Shown here one piece after another: positions 44,275-51,830 of a stretch of DNA of 64,000 bases. The notes beneath the pieces are model-generated. The model did no database searches and was not told where the DNA came from. It saw only the letters and a list, made by a program, of their open reading frames with translations. The position numbers were made by a program, and so were the translations under genes. The stretch lies in NCBI RefSeq assembly GCF_006716125.1, contig NZ_VFOM01000001.1:1612001-1676000 (forward strand), given 5' to 3'. Every line of letters begins with the position of its first letter. Position 1 is the stretch's first letter. Source of the stretch: Homoserinimonas aerilata (lineage in GTDB: Bacteria > Actinomycetota > Actinomycetes > Actinomycetales > Microbacteriaceae).

Positions 44275-45677
44275 GGCAGGAACGATGCGCACTTCTGGTT
44301 GCTGAGCGGGCCGTTCACTCCTGCACGGTTGACCGAGACCGTAATGCACACGAGATCACCGGGGTTGCCGTCAACGGCGAAACGCGGCGCCCGCTGGATG
44401 CTGCGCTCACCGTCTGCCGTCTCGATCTGGTAGGAGTCGCCATCCTGCAGGCCCGGATCGGGCCAGTTGAACTCCATCCGGCCCTGCCGCTCATCGGCCT
44501 GGATGTCGGTGACGGTGGGGATCGAGGAGGTGTTCGTCTTGATGAGCACATAGGTTGCCGTCGCGGCGAGCGCGATCACCAGAACGGCGGATGCCACGAG
44601 GATCCAGGCGAGCGTCTGCATCCGCCCGCTCGGGGGCGTGGGCGCCGCGGTGCCGGTGCTGCTGCGCGGCCCTCCGTCGTCGAGGCGCGGGGTCACGGTT
44701 GAGGCTGTTCCCCGCCTGCGCCGCCGTCCGGGCGAATCAGGAACGGCGGCAAGCCCTCGCACCCGCGTGCGATCCTCCAGATCGGAGACAGTGGCGAGCG
44801 CCCAGTCATCCATGGCGACCTCGATGGGCGTCTGCGGCAGGCCGAGTTCTGACTCGATCGCCTGGAACTCGTGCACGAGTTCCAGCACCGAGCCCGGCCG
44901 GTGCTCAGGATTGCGCGACATGCCACGCCTGAGCGCCTCCTCAAGCCCGCGCGGCACATCGGAGCGCCCGATCGGCTGCACCTTGCCCTTGCTGATGCGC
45001 CCGATCAGGTCGGCCGACTTGTTCGACTGCCCCGCCAGCTCGAACGGCGAGCGCCCCGCCAGCAGCGAATACACGGTTGCGGAGAACGACCACACCTCGG
45101 CGGCGATGGAGCCGGAGCTCTCATCGAGCAGCACCTCGGGAGCCGACCACGGGATCGACATCCCCACAGCATCCTGCGATTGCGTTCCGCCGAGGGTCGA
45201 GGCGATACCGAAATCGGAGAGAACCGGATGCCCGTAGGCGGTCAGCAGGATGTTCGACGGCTTGATGTCGCGGTGCAGAACGCCGGCACGGTGCGCCGTC
45301 TCGATGGCGCTGCCGATACGCACGGCGATGCGCAGAACCTCGGCGACGGGGATGCGCTCGCGCCGGTAACGCTCACTGAGCGCTGAGGAACACATCTCCA
45401 TGACCAGATACGGCCGGCCATCCGAGGAGACGCTCGCCTGGTAGACCGTGAGGATCGACGGATGCGAGCTGAGCTGCGCCATGAGATTGGCCTCGGCCTG
45501 GAACATCTGACGCACATGATCGTTGACGACCTCGCTGAGCAGAACCTTCACCGCCACCTGGCGGCGCGGCATGTTCTGCTCGAAGAGGAAGACATCGGCG
45601 AAGCCGCCGGAACCGAGGATGTGCATGTGACTGAAGCCGGGCAGCACGGGCGGCTGAGACGGCAAGCGTCGCGCCAT
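44271..45677 (-). CDS. transmembrane serine/threonine protein kinase with FN3-like ectodomain
   Basis: 468 residues. The Hanks-type kinase domain is complete: GSGGFADVF, VAVKV, HRDIKPSN (~135), DFGIA (~157), SAPEVLL and an EVWSFSATVYSLLAG helix F region. A juxtamembrane stretch contains LEDRTRVRG and TASTVTPR, possible autophosphorylation sites. One helix (~352-378) leads to an ~85-residue ectodomain with an FN3-like strand pattern and two cysteines (DLVCITV, NQKCASF) that may form a disulfide. PASTA repeats are absent. It matches the Pkb2 kinase position of the bifidobacterial PFNA cluster and should phosphorylate the FHA proteins and others in the operon. Confidence 0.93.
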   Translation of the reverse strand: MARRLPSQPPVLPGFSHMHILGSGGFADVFLFEQNMPRRQVAVKVLLSEVVNDHVRQMFQAEANLMAQLSSHPSILTVYQASVSSDGRPYLVMEMCSSALSERYRRERIPVAEVLRIAVRIGSAIETAHRAGVLHRDIKPSNILLTAYGHPVLSDFGIASTLGGTQSQDAVGMSIPWSAPEVLLDESSGSIAAEVWSFSATVYSLLAGRSPFELAGQSNKSADLIGRISKGKVQPIGRSDVPRGLEEALRRGMSRNPEHRPGSVLELVHEFQAIESELGLPQTPIEVAMDDWALATVSDLEDRTRVRGLAAVPDSPGRRRRRGTASTVTPRLDDGGPRSSTGTAAPTPPSGRMQTLAWILVASAVLVIALAATATYVLIKTNTSSIPTVTDIQADERQGRMEFNWPDPGLQDGDSYQIETADGERSIQRAPRFAVDGNPGDLVCITVSVNRAGVNGPLSNQKCASFLP

Positions 45678-45771
45678 TTCTGCCCCCTAAGCCGATTCGA
45701 TCGTCATCTCACCCGCGAGCGACCGCTCCGTCATTGTCGGCGATCGCTTCGCTCTCGTGGTGCGAATAATC

Positions 45772-45777
45772 ATTGTA
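45772..45777 (-). promoter_or_regulatory. candidate internal promoter -10 before the kinase gene
   Basis: On the minus strand TACAAT, close to the -10 consensus, lies 95 nt upstream of the kinase ATG. The hexamer 17 nt further upstream (GGAAAG) is a poor -35. It would let the kinase and the genes downstream be transcribed separately from the FHA/phosphatase pair. Confidence 0.35.
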
Positions 45778-45830
45778 GGCCAGCAGCTATCGGGCTTTCC
45801 GGGCAGAACTCCCGATCAGCGCACGCATTC

Positions 45831-45847
45831 ACCCCCCGTTCGGGGGT
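45831..45847 (-). terminator. hairpin at the PP2C stop codon
   Basis: A six-bp G/C stem (ACCCCC/GGGGGT) with a five-nt loop overlaps the phosphatase stop codon. No T-run follows, so it is at best a weak terminator or an RNA-processing element between the phosphatase and kinase genes. Confidence 0.35.
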
Positions 45848-46770
45848 CAGGTGTTCGGCTCCTCCTGGTGCTCGGCGCCAGACGCCGGGCGACGGGGAAT
45901 GGTGTCCCCCTCCTCGTCGGCCTCCTCATCACTGTCAGCCTGAGCGTCGTCCGCGACGTTCGCCGACTCCGCCCCCGGCTCAGGCTGCGGCGCCGCGACA
46001 ACCTCGATGACGACGACCGTCACATTGTCGCGGCCCCCCGCATCCAGTGCTCGCAGCACGAGCTCCTCTGCGACCTGCGCGACGGTGCCGTCGCCGCAGA
46101 GGATCTCACGGATGCGTGCAGAGTCGAGCTCCTTGCTGAGACCGTCGGAGCACAGCAGCAGACGCATTCCGGTGCGCAGGGGCAGCAACCAGTAGTCGGG
46201 AACCGCATCCGCGTTGAAGCCGACGGCCCGCGTGATGATGTTGCTGTCCGGGTGGTGCTCGGCGGCCTCAGCCGTGATCATCCCCGCGTCGACCAGCTCC
46301 TGCACGACCGAATGATCGACCGTGACCTGACTCAGCTCTCCGCCCTCCGCGAGGTACACGCGCGAGTCGCCCACATTGAACACCGACCAGAACGGCTGGC
46401 CGTCGATGACCCTGAGGCTCGCCCCCGTCGCGGTCGTGCCGACGCCGAGGTGGGCCTCATCCGCGACACGCGTGATGTCCTTGGTCGCCTTCCTGAGCGC
46501 CCGCTCGATGACATCCTCCTCGGCGAAGTCGCCCGTCGCCGCCTCGGCGATGCGCGTCACAACGGCATCGCTCGCCAGGTCTCCGGCCGAATGCCCGCCC
46601 ATGCCGTCGGCGACGGCGAAGAGGGGAGGGCTCACGACATAGCTGTCCTCGTTGTGCTGACGTCGGTGGCCCGTGTCCGTCTCTGCAGCCCAGGCAAGCT
46701 CGATGACCTCGCCGTCCCTGCCGGGCAGGGCCACGCTGTGGCCTGTGGTGTTCTCGCCGATCGCCGTCAC
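45847..46770 (-). CDS. PP2C-family serine/threonine phosphatase
   Basis: 307 residues. The metal-binding motifs HNEDSY, FAVADGMGGH (residues 51-60), NVGDSRVYL, LLLCSDGL and GRDNVTVVV are all intact, so it should be an active Mn/Mg-dependent phosphatase that reverses the operon's kinase. An acidic tail (~260-307) has no counterpart in the core enzyme and carries GDTIPRRP around Thr290, similar to motifs in the FHA partner. The GTG start overlaps the FHA gene stop as GTGA. It has no membrane helix. Confidence 0.94.
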   Translation of the reverse strand: MTAIGENTTGHSVALPGRDGEVIELAWAAETDTGHRRQHNEDSYVVSPPLFAVADGMGGHSAGDLASDAVVTRIAEAATGDFAEEDVIERALRKATKDITRVADEAHLGVGTTATGASLRVIDGQPFWSVFNVGDSRVYLAEGGELSQVTVDHSVVQELVDAGMITAEAAEHHPDSNIITRAVGFNADAVPDYWLLPLRTGMRLLLCSDGLSKELDSARIREILCGDGTVAQVAEELVLRALDAGGRDNVTVVVIEVVAAPQPEPGAESANVADDAQADSDEEADEEGDTIPRRPASGAEHQEEPNT

Positions 46771-47393
46771 AGTGTCGGCCTCTCATTCATGGTGACCGCG
46801 CTCGACGGCCATCCGGTGATCTGTACTGGCAGGATCTCGATCCGGTTCCCGTCACCGATGTCGATGACCGATCCGGGTGTCGCCACGATCGACTCGCCCG
46901 GCCGCAGCTTACGCGGGAGCGACCCCGGCAGCACCACGACGGTGCCATTGGTGGAACGGTAATCGGTGACCACGACCGAGGAGCCCTTCTGGCGCAGCTC
47001 CAGGTGGGTGCCCGAGACCTCCTGCAACGGCGACGGCACCCGCACGAGGCGCGGACGCGCCACAAGGGGGACGCGCGGCAGGCTCGGGCGACGACCGATC
47101 AACGCCGGGCGGTCGAGCCCGATCGGCTCATGGCTGTTCACGGTGAAGCGATACCAGTTCGGCACGATGGGCGGCGGCTCGGGCGGAGCCTCGACCAGCG
47201 CGGGCGGCTCCACCGGGGGCGGTTCCAGCGCGGGCGGCGCCAGCACAGGCGGCTGCTCCGCCGCGATCGTGCGCGGCAGCGTCGATCCGGGCGCCTGGCG
47301 CGGTCGGATGACGGTGTCGTCGTCGAGCAGCGCACGCACGCCCTCTTCACCCCTCGCGGGGCGGATGATGGTGTCCTCTGTGTCGTGCTCCAC
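46767..47393 (-). CDS. FHA domain protein with tandem DT(I/V)IRP motifs
   Basis: 208 residues. The FHA domain in the second half shows ALIGRRPS, VSGTHLEL and DYRSTNGT, a phosphothreonine-binding fold. The N-terminal tail carries EDTIIRP (residues 6-12) and DDTVIRP (25-31), each an acidic-Thr-hydrophobic motif suited to phosphorylation, and then a Pro-rich linker. The GTG lies six nt after TAGGCT (47400-47405), indicating a leaderless transcript and making this the promoter-proximal gene of the operon. It probably links the kinase to downstream partners. Confidence 0.9.
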   Translation of the reverse strand: MEHDTEDTIIRPARGEEGVRALLDDDTVIRPRQAPGSTLPRTIAAEQPPVLAPPALEPPPVEPPALVEAPPEPPPIVPNWYRFTVNSHEPIGLDRPALIGRRPSLPRVPLVARPRLVRVPSPLQEVSGTHLELRQKGSSVVVTDYRSTNGTVVVLPGSLPRKLRPGESIVATPGSVIDIGDGNRIEILPVQITGWPSSAVTMNERPTL

Positions 47394-47399
47394 CCGTCA

Positions 47400-47405
47400 A
47401 GCCTA
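47400..47405 (-). promoter_or_regulatory. -10 hexamer of the kinase/FHA operon
   Basis: TAGGCT on the minus strand ends six nt before the GTG of the FHA gene, the same spacing and hexamer as at mutY and the OsmC-like gene. It probably drives the nine-gene operon as a leaderless mRNA. Confidence 0.5.
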
Positions 47406-47434
47406 AGCGCCGGGCGCCACGTACGATCGACGGC

Positions 47435-48433
47435 TCACGCGAAGATCCGAGAGATCTCCGCGACCTGCTCGGCGGAGGGGCGCCAGGCGGAGGCCGCGTG
47501 CGCGTTCCTCCAGACCTGCTCCGGCGTCGTCGCGCCCGCGATGACGCTGCTCAGCCCCGGCTGCGCGAGGAGCCATCCGAAGGTGCCCTCCAGCATGCCG
47601 ACGCCGTAACCGTCGAGCAGCGCCTCATACTCCTCGATCGCATCCCAGGGGGCGCCCTCCAGCAGATGCGGACGCTGCCTCATGATGCGGCTGTCCGCCG
47701 GGCCGCCGCTCCTGCTGAACTTGCCCGTGAACAGGCCGTTGTAGAGCGGGAAGAACGGAAGGAATCCGAGCCCGTAGGCGTTGACCGCCGGCAGCACCTC
47801 CCGCTCGACGTCGCGCGTCAACAGGTTGTACTCGTTCTGCGCGGAGACGAACCGCGGATGCCCGTGCAGGCGGGCCGTGAACTCGGCCTCGGCGATCTGC
47901 CATCCGGCGAGATTCGAATGCCCGATGTACAGCACCTTGCCCTCGCGGATGAGCTCGTCGAGAGCGTCGAGGGTCTCCTCGACGGGCGTCAGCGGGTCGG
48001 GCGTGTGCAGCTGGTAGAGATCGATGCGGTCGGTCTGCAGACGGCGCAGTGAGCCCTCGACCGCCTGCCTGATGTAGCGGCGCGAGCCTTTCGCACCCCA
48101 GTGCGTGATCGGCGAGTCGTAGTCGGCGTTGCCGAACTTCGTCGCGAGCACGATCTCATCCCTGTGGCCCTTCAGGGCGTGACCCATCATCTCCTCGCTG
48201 CGCCCGTACGAGTAGCCGTACATGTCGGCCGTGTCGAACAGCGTCACCCCCGCGTCGATCGCGGCGTGGATGACAGCGGTCGTGCCCACCTGACCCTCCG
48301 TCGCGCTGCCCGGCCTGCCGAAGTTGTTGCAGCCGAGCCCGATGGTGCTGACGCGGAGGCCCGACGGGCCCAGGTTGCGATATTCGATGGCGGGCGCGTC
48401 GGATGGGGCGAATTCTGATGTCATGCCTCCCAT
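47435..48433 (-). CDS. aldo/keto reductase
   Basis: 332 residues. The (beta/alpha)8 fold of the aldo/keto reductase superfamily is clear: STIGLGCNNFG, FDTADMYGYSYGRSEEMMG with the catalytic Asp and Tyr, the conserved Lys in VLATKFG, DLYQLHTPD with the catalytic His, and IAGATTPEQV near the NADPH site. It probably reduces a carbonyl with NADPH; the substrate is unknown. An ATG three codons in (48422-48424) is an alternative start, but GGGAGG is then only one nt away. It is transcribed divergently from the zincin-like gene. Confidence 0.9.
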   Translation of the reverse strand: MGGMTSEFAPSDAPAIEYRNLGPSGLRVSTIGLGCNNFGRPGSATEGQVGTTAVIHAAIDAGVTLFDTADMYGYSYGRSEEMMGHALKGHRDEIVLATKFGNADYDSPITHWGAKGSRRYIRQAVEGSLRRLQTDRIDLYQLHTPDPLTPVEETLDALDELIREGKVLYIGHSNLAGWQIAEAEFTARLHGHPRFVSAQNEYNLLTRDVEREVLPAVNAYGLGFLPFFPLYNGLFTGKFSRSGGPADSRIMRQRPHLLEGAPWDAIEEYEALLDGYGVGMLEGTFGWLLAQPGLSSVIAGATTPEQVWRNAHAASAWRPSAEQVAEISRIFA

Positions 48434-48651
48434 TGTGCTGTGTGCCGCTGGGCGACGGCCACATCGGAGCCTCGGGGCGCGACTCCGGCATCCGTCTCCT
48501 GCCTGTCTCGATTGTTACCCTCTGCGGCTGCCCGCCCAGATCCGCCTGTTATTCTGTGCTGGTTACTCTGCGCCGGCCTCGGGGGCCGCGTCGGCGGAGG
48601 CAGGCGGGCGCCGATCGGCAGACGGCGAGCATCGGCAGGCAGGGAGCATCA

Positions 48652-49713
48652 GTGGCGTTGTACGACGAGGGCGATTCGCCGCGCCGACCGCGACGCACCC
48701 GCTCACGCGCCCGCACCGTCGTCTCCAGCCTCGTCGGCACGGCCATCATCGCTGCTGTGGCATTCGCCGGAATCTGGGTCGTCAACAACCCGCAGCCGCT
48801 CATCGATCAGGTGACGGTGTGGCAGTTCGAGCCGGATGCCGTCATCGCCGGCCATGCGGAACGCCTGCAATTGAGCGACCACGGCCGCTTCCTCTACTAC
48901 GCCAGCAACCCCGTCGTGAGCGGCGCGGATGCCTTCGCCACCGAATGCCCCAAGAATGACGACGAGCAGGAGTTCGGCATCCTGGGCTGCTACCTGCCCA
49001 AGGACAAGACGATCTTCCTCTTCGACGTCACCGATGAGCGGCTCGACGGACGCGAGGAGGTCGTCGCGGCCCACGAGATGCTGCACGCCGCCTGGGATCG
49101 CCTCAGCGACGACGAGCGCGAGCACCTCGGCACCCTGCTGGAGGCCGAGTCCGCCAAGCACATGGGCGACGAGGAGTTCGCGAAGCGCATGGACTTCTAC
49201 GCGCGGATCGAGCCGGGTCAGCGTCACAACGAGCTGCACTCCATCATCGGCACGGAGATCGCGGATGTCTCCCCCGAGCTTGAGAAGTACTACTCGCAGT
49301 ATTTCGTCGACCGCGACGTGGTGACGGGCCTGCACGCAGCATCCAACGCCGTCTTCGTCGAGCTGCAGAGACAGTCGGATGCCCTGGTCCAGCAGATGAC
49401 GGCGCTACGGCAGTCCACCGAGGCCGACTATGCGAGCTATGTCTCGGGTTACGACGAGCTCAACAGCGACATCCGCACCTTCAACAGGCGCGCCGACAGC
49501 AGCTTCTTCGCCTCGGAGGCCGCGTTCACCACCGCCAGGACGTCACTGATGGAGCGCAGGGACGAGCTGGATGCCCTCTACGCCTCGGTTCTGGAGCGTC
49601 AGGACCAGTACGACGCGCTCGCGTCGCAGCTCGGGCAGCTCAACGCGACCTCCGCCGAACTGCAGCGCGGCCTCAACATCGGCGGCGCGGCCGGCACCGA
49701 GGCGCCGCAGTAG
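48652..49713 (+). CDS. membrane-anchored zincin-like protein (HEMLH), unknown function
   Basis: 353 residues from a GTG preceded by AGGGAG. A basic N-terminus and one helix (~22-44) anchor an external domain. HEMLH at residues 141-145, in a VVAAHEMLHAAWD context, is a zinc-metallopeptidase-type HExxH helix, and a later HNELHSIIGTEI could supply further ligands. Residues ~235-340 are rich in Gln, Glu, Ala and Leu and look alpha-helical or coiled-coil. I do not recognise a named family. The preceding 218 bp are non-coding and hold a TATTCT (48550-48555) but no convincing -35. Confidence 0.75.
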   Translation: MALYDEGDSPRRPRRTRSRARTVVSSLVGTAIIAAVAFAGIWVVNNPQPLIDQVTVWQFEPDAVIAGHAERLQLSDHGRFLYYASNPVVSGADAFATECPKNDDEQEFGILGCYLPKDKTIFLFDVTDERLDGREEVVAAHEMLHAAWDRLSDDEREHLGTLLEAESAKHMGDEEFAKRMDFYARIEPGQRHNELHSIIGTEIADVSPELEKYYSQYFVDRDVVTGLHAASNAVFVELQRQSDALVQQMTALRQSTEADYASYVSGYDELNSDIRTFNRRADSSFFASEAAFTTARTSLMERRDELDALYASVLERQDQYDALASQLGQLNATSAELQRGLNIGGAAGTEAPQ

Positions 49714-49745
49714 CCCCTCCCGCACTTCTCTGCGCTCGTGAGATC

Positions 49746-49806
49746 TCGAGTTGCCCACTTTCGGCCCCGAATCTCTGCGAAAAGAGGGCGAAAGCGGGCA
49801 ACTCGA
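49746..49806. repeat. family B inverted repeat at a convergent junction
   Basis: Arms 49746-49767 and 49786-49806 pair over ~21 bp with one mismatch and one bulge, around an 18-nt loop. The ends TCGAGTTGCCC and GGGCAACTCGA match the GAGTTGCCC ends of the element at 3602-3658. It lies between the convergent zincin-like and ABC exporter genes and could act as a bidirectional terminator. Confidence 0.7.
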
Positions 49807-49817
49807 CGGCTGGAGCC

Positions 49818-51830
49818 TCAGTACCCTTCGGTGACCGGGCCCGCGAACTGGGCGTTGTACAGCCTGAAGTAGGCGCCCTCCGCGGCGAGCAGCTCGCCGT
49901 GGTTGCCCTGCTCCACGATCGTGCCGTTCTCCATCACGAGGATGAGGTCCGCATCGCGGATCGTCGACAGCCTGTGCGCGATCACGAAGCTCGTGCGGTC
50001 GGAGCGCAGCGCCTTCATGGCGTGCTGCACGAGCACCTCGGTGCGCGTGTCGACCGAGCTCGTCGCCTCGTCGAGGATGAGCACGCTCGGGCGGGCGAGG
50101 AACGCACGCGCGATGGTCAGCAGCTGCTTCTCTCCCGCGCTCACGTTGCTCGCCTCGTCGTCGAGCACCGTGTCGTAGCCGTCGGGCAGGGTGTGCACGA
50201 AGCGGTCGACGTAGGTGGCCTTCGCGGCGTCCATGATCTCGTCCTCCGTGGCATCCGGACGGCCGTAGGCGATGTTGTCGCGGATGGTGCCGCCGAACAG
50301 CCAGGTGTCCTGCAGCACCATGCCCATGCGCGAGCGCAGGCCGTCGCGCGACATGGTCGCGATGTCGACGCCGTCGAGCGTGATGCGCCCCGAGTTCAGT
50401 TCGTAGAAGCGCATCATGAGGTTCACGAGCGTCGTCTTGCCCGCGCCCGTCGGCCCGACGATCGCGACCGTCTGGCCCGGCTCGACCGACAGGTTCAGGC
50501 CCTCGATGAGGGGCTTCTCCGGGCTGTAGCTGAACGTGACGTCCTCGAACGCGAGGCGGCCCTTCTTCTCGGCCGGCACGGCGGGCGTTGCGGGGTCCTC
50601 CGACTGCTCCTCCGCGTCGAGCAGTTCGAAGACGCGTTCGGCGGATGCGACGCCCGACTGCAGCAGGTTGGCCATGCTGCCCAGCTGCGTGAGCGGCTGC
50701 GTGAACTGGCGCGAGTACTGGATGAACGCCTGCACGTCGCCGAGGCGCATAGACCCGTTCGCGACCTGCAGCCCGCCGACGACGGCGATGACGACGTAGA
50801 CCAGGTTTCCGACGAACATCATGGCCGGCATGATGATGCCTGACACGAACTGGGCGCCGAAGCTCGCCTTGAAGAGCTCCTCGTTCTTGCGGTCGAAGAC
50901 CTCCTGCACTTCGCGCTGGCGGCCGAACACCTTGACGAGCGAGTGGCCGGTAAAGCCCTCCTCGATCTGCGCGTTGAGCTCGCCCGTGTGCTTCCACTGC
51001 GCCACGAACAGAGGCTGCGAGCGCTTCGCGATCAGGGCGGTGATGAGCACGGTCAGCGGAATCGTGACCAGCGAGATGGCTGCCAGCAGCGGTGACACGA
51101 CGAACATCATGACGAGCACACCGATGACCGACAGCAGCGAGTTGAGCAGTTGGCTCATCGTCTGCTGCAGGGTCTGCGAGATGTTGTCGATGTCGTTCGT
51201 GACCCGGCTGAGCAGTTCACCGCGCGGCATGCGGTCGAAGTAGCTGAGTGGCAGCCTGTTGATCTTCGTCTCGACGTCTTCACGCAGCCTGTAGATGGTG
51301 CGCTGGGTGACGACGTTGAGCACGAGCGCCTGCAGCCAGCCGAAGATCGAGGACAGGCAGTAGAGCGCGAGAACCCAGAACAGCACGGTGCTGAGGGTGC
51401 CGAAGTCGATTCCGACGCCCGGCGTGAGGTGCATTCCGCTGAGCAGGTCGGCCTGCGAGTCCTCGCCCTTGGCCCGCAGCCCGTCGATGATCTGCTGCTG
51501 GGTGGCGCCCTTCGGCAGCGACTTCGAGATGACGCCCTCGAAGATGAGGGTCGTGCCCTGGCCGAGGATCTTGGGGCCGAGCACCGTGAACACGACGCTC
51601 ACGATCGACAGCACGAAGACCCAGACGATCTTGAAGGCCTCCGGGCGGAGACGCCCGACGAGACGCTTGGCGGATGTTCCGAAGTTCTTCGACTTCTCGG
51701 CCGGCATTCCGCCGCCGCCGAAGGGGCCGCCTCCGGGGCGCGGCCTTGCGACCGTCGTGATGGCACCGGTCTCGGGTTCGGGCTTCTCGTCGTCCAGGGG
51801 GCCGCCCGGGTTCTGTGTCTCGGTGCTCAT
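49818..51830 (-). CDS. ABC exporter subunit with catalytic ATP site (fused TMD-NBD)
   Basis: 670 residues. A long Pro/Gly-rich N-terminal extension precedes six membrane helices and an ATPase domain with Walker A GPTGAGKTT, signature VSAGEKQLLTIARA and Walker B VLILDEATSSVD, followed by an H-loop in SFVIAHRLS. The signature is unusual (SAGEK instead of SGGQ), while the catalytic Glu is intact. It is coupled by a four-nt overlap to the second exporter gene, and the two should form a heterodimeric drug- or lipid-type exporter. An insertion of about 45 residues after the first helix (SKSLPKGATQQQIIDGLRAK) is extracytoplasmic. Confidence 0.92.
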   Translation of the reverse strand: MSTETQNPGGPLDDEKPEPETGAITTVARPRPGGGPFGGGGMPAEKSKNFGTSAKRLVGRLRPEAFKIVWVFVLSIVSVVFTVLGPKILGQGTTLIFEGVISKSLPKGATQQQIIDGLRAKGEDSQADLLSGMHLTPGVGIDFGTLSTVLFWVLALYCLSSIFGWLQALVLNVVTQRTIYRLREDVETKINRLPLSYFDRMPRGELLSRVTNDIDNISQTLQQTMSQLLNSLLSVIGVLVMMFVVSPLLAAISLVTIPLTVLITALIAKRSQPLFVAQWKHTGELNAQIEEGFTGHSLVKVFGRQREVQEVFDRKNEELFKASFGAQFVSGIIMPAMMFVGNLVYVVIAVVGGLQVANGSMRLGDVQAFIQYSRQFTQPLTQLGSMANLLQSGVASAERVFELLDAEEQSEDPATPAVPAEKKGRLAFEDVTFSYSPEKPLIEGLNLSVEPGQTVAIVGPTGAGKTTLVNLMMRFYELNSGRITLDGVDIATMSRDGLRSRMGMVLQDTWLFGGTIRDNIAYGRPDATEDEIMDAAKATYVDRFVHTLPDGYDTVLDDEASNVSAGEKQLLTIARAFLARPSVLILDEATSSVDTRTEVLVQHAMKALRSDRTSFVIAHRLSTIRDADLILVMENGTIVEQGNHGELLAAEGAYFRLYNAQFAGPVTEGY

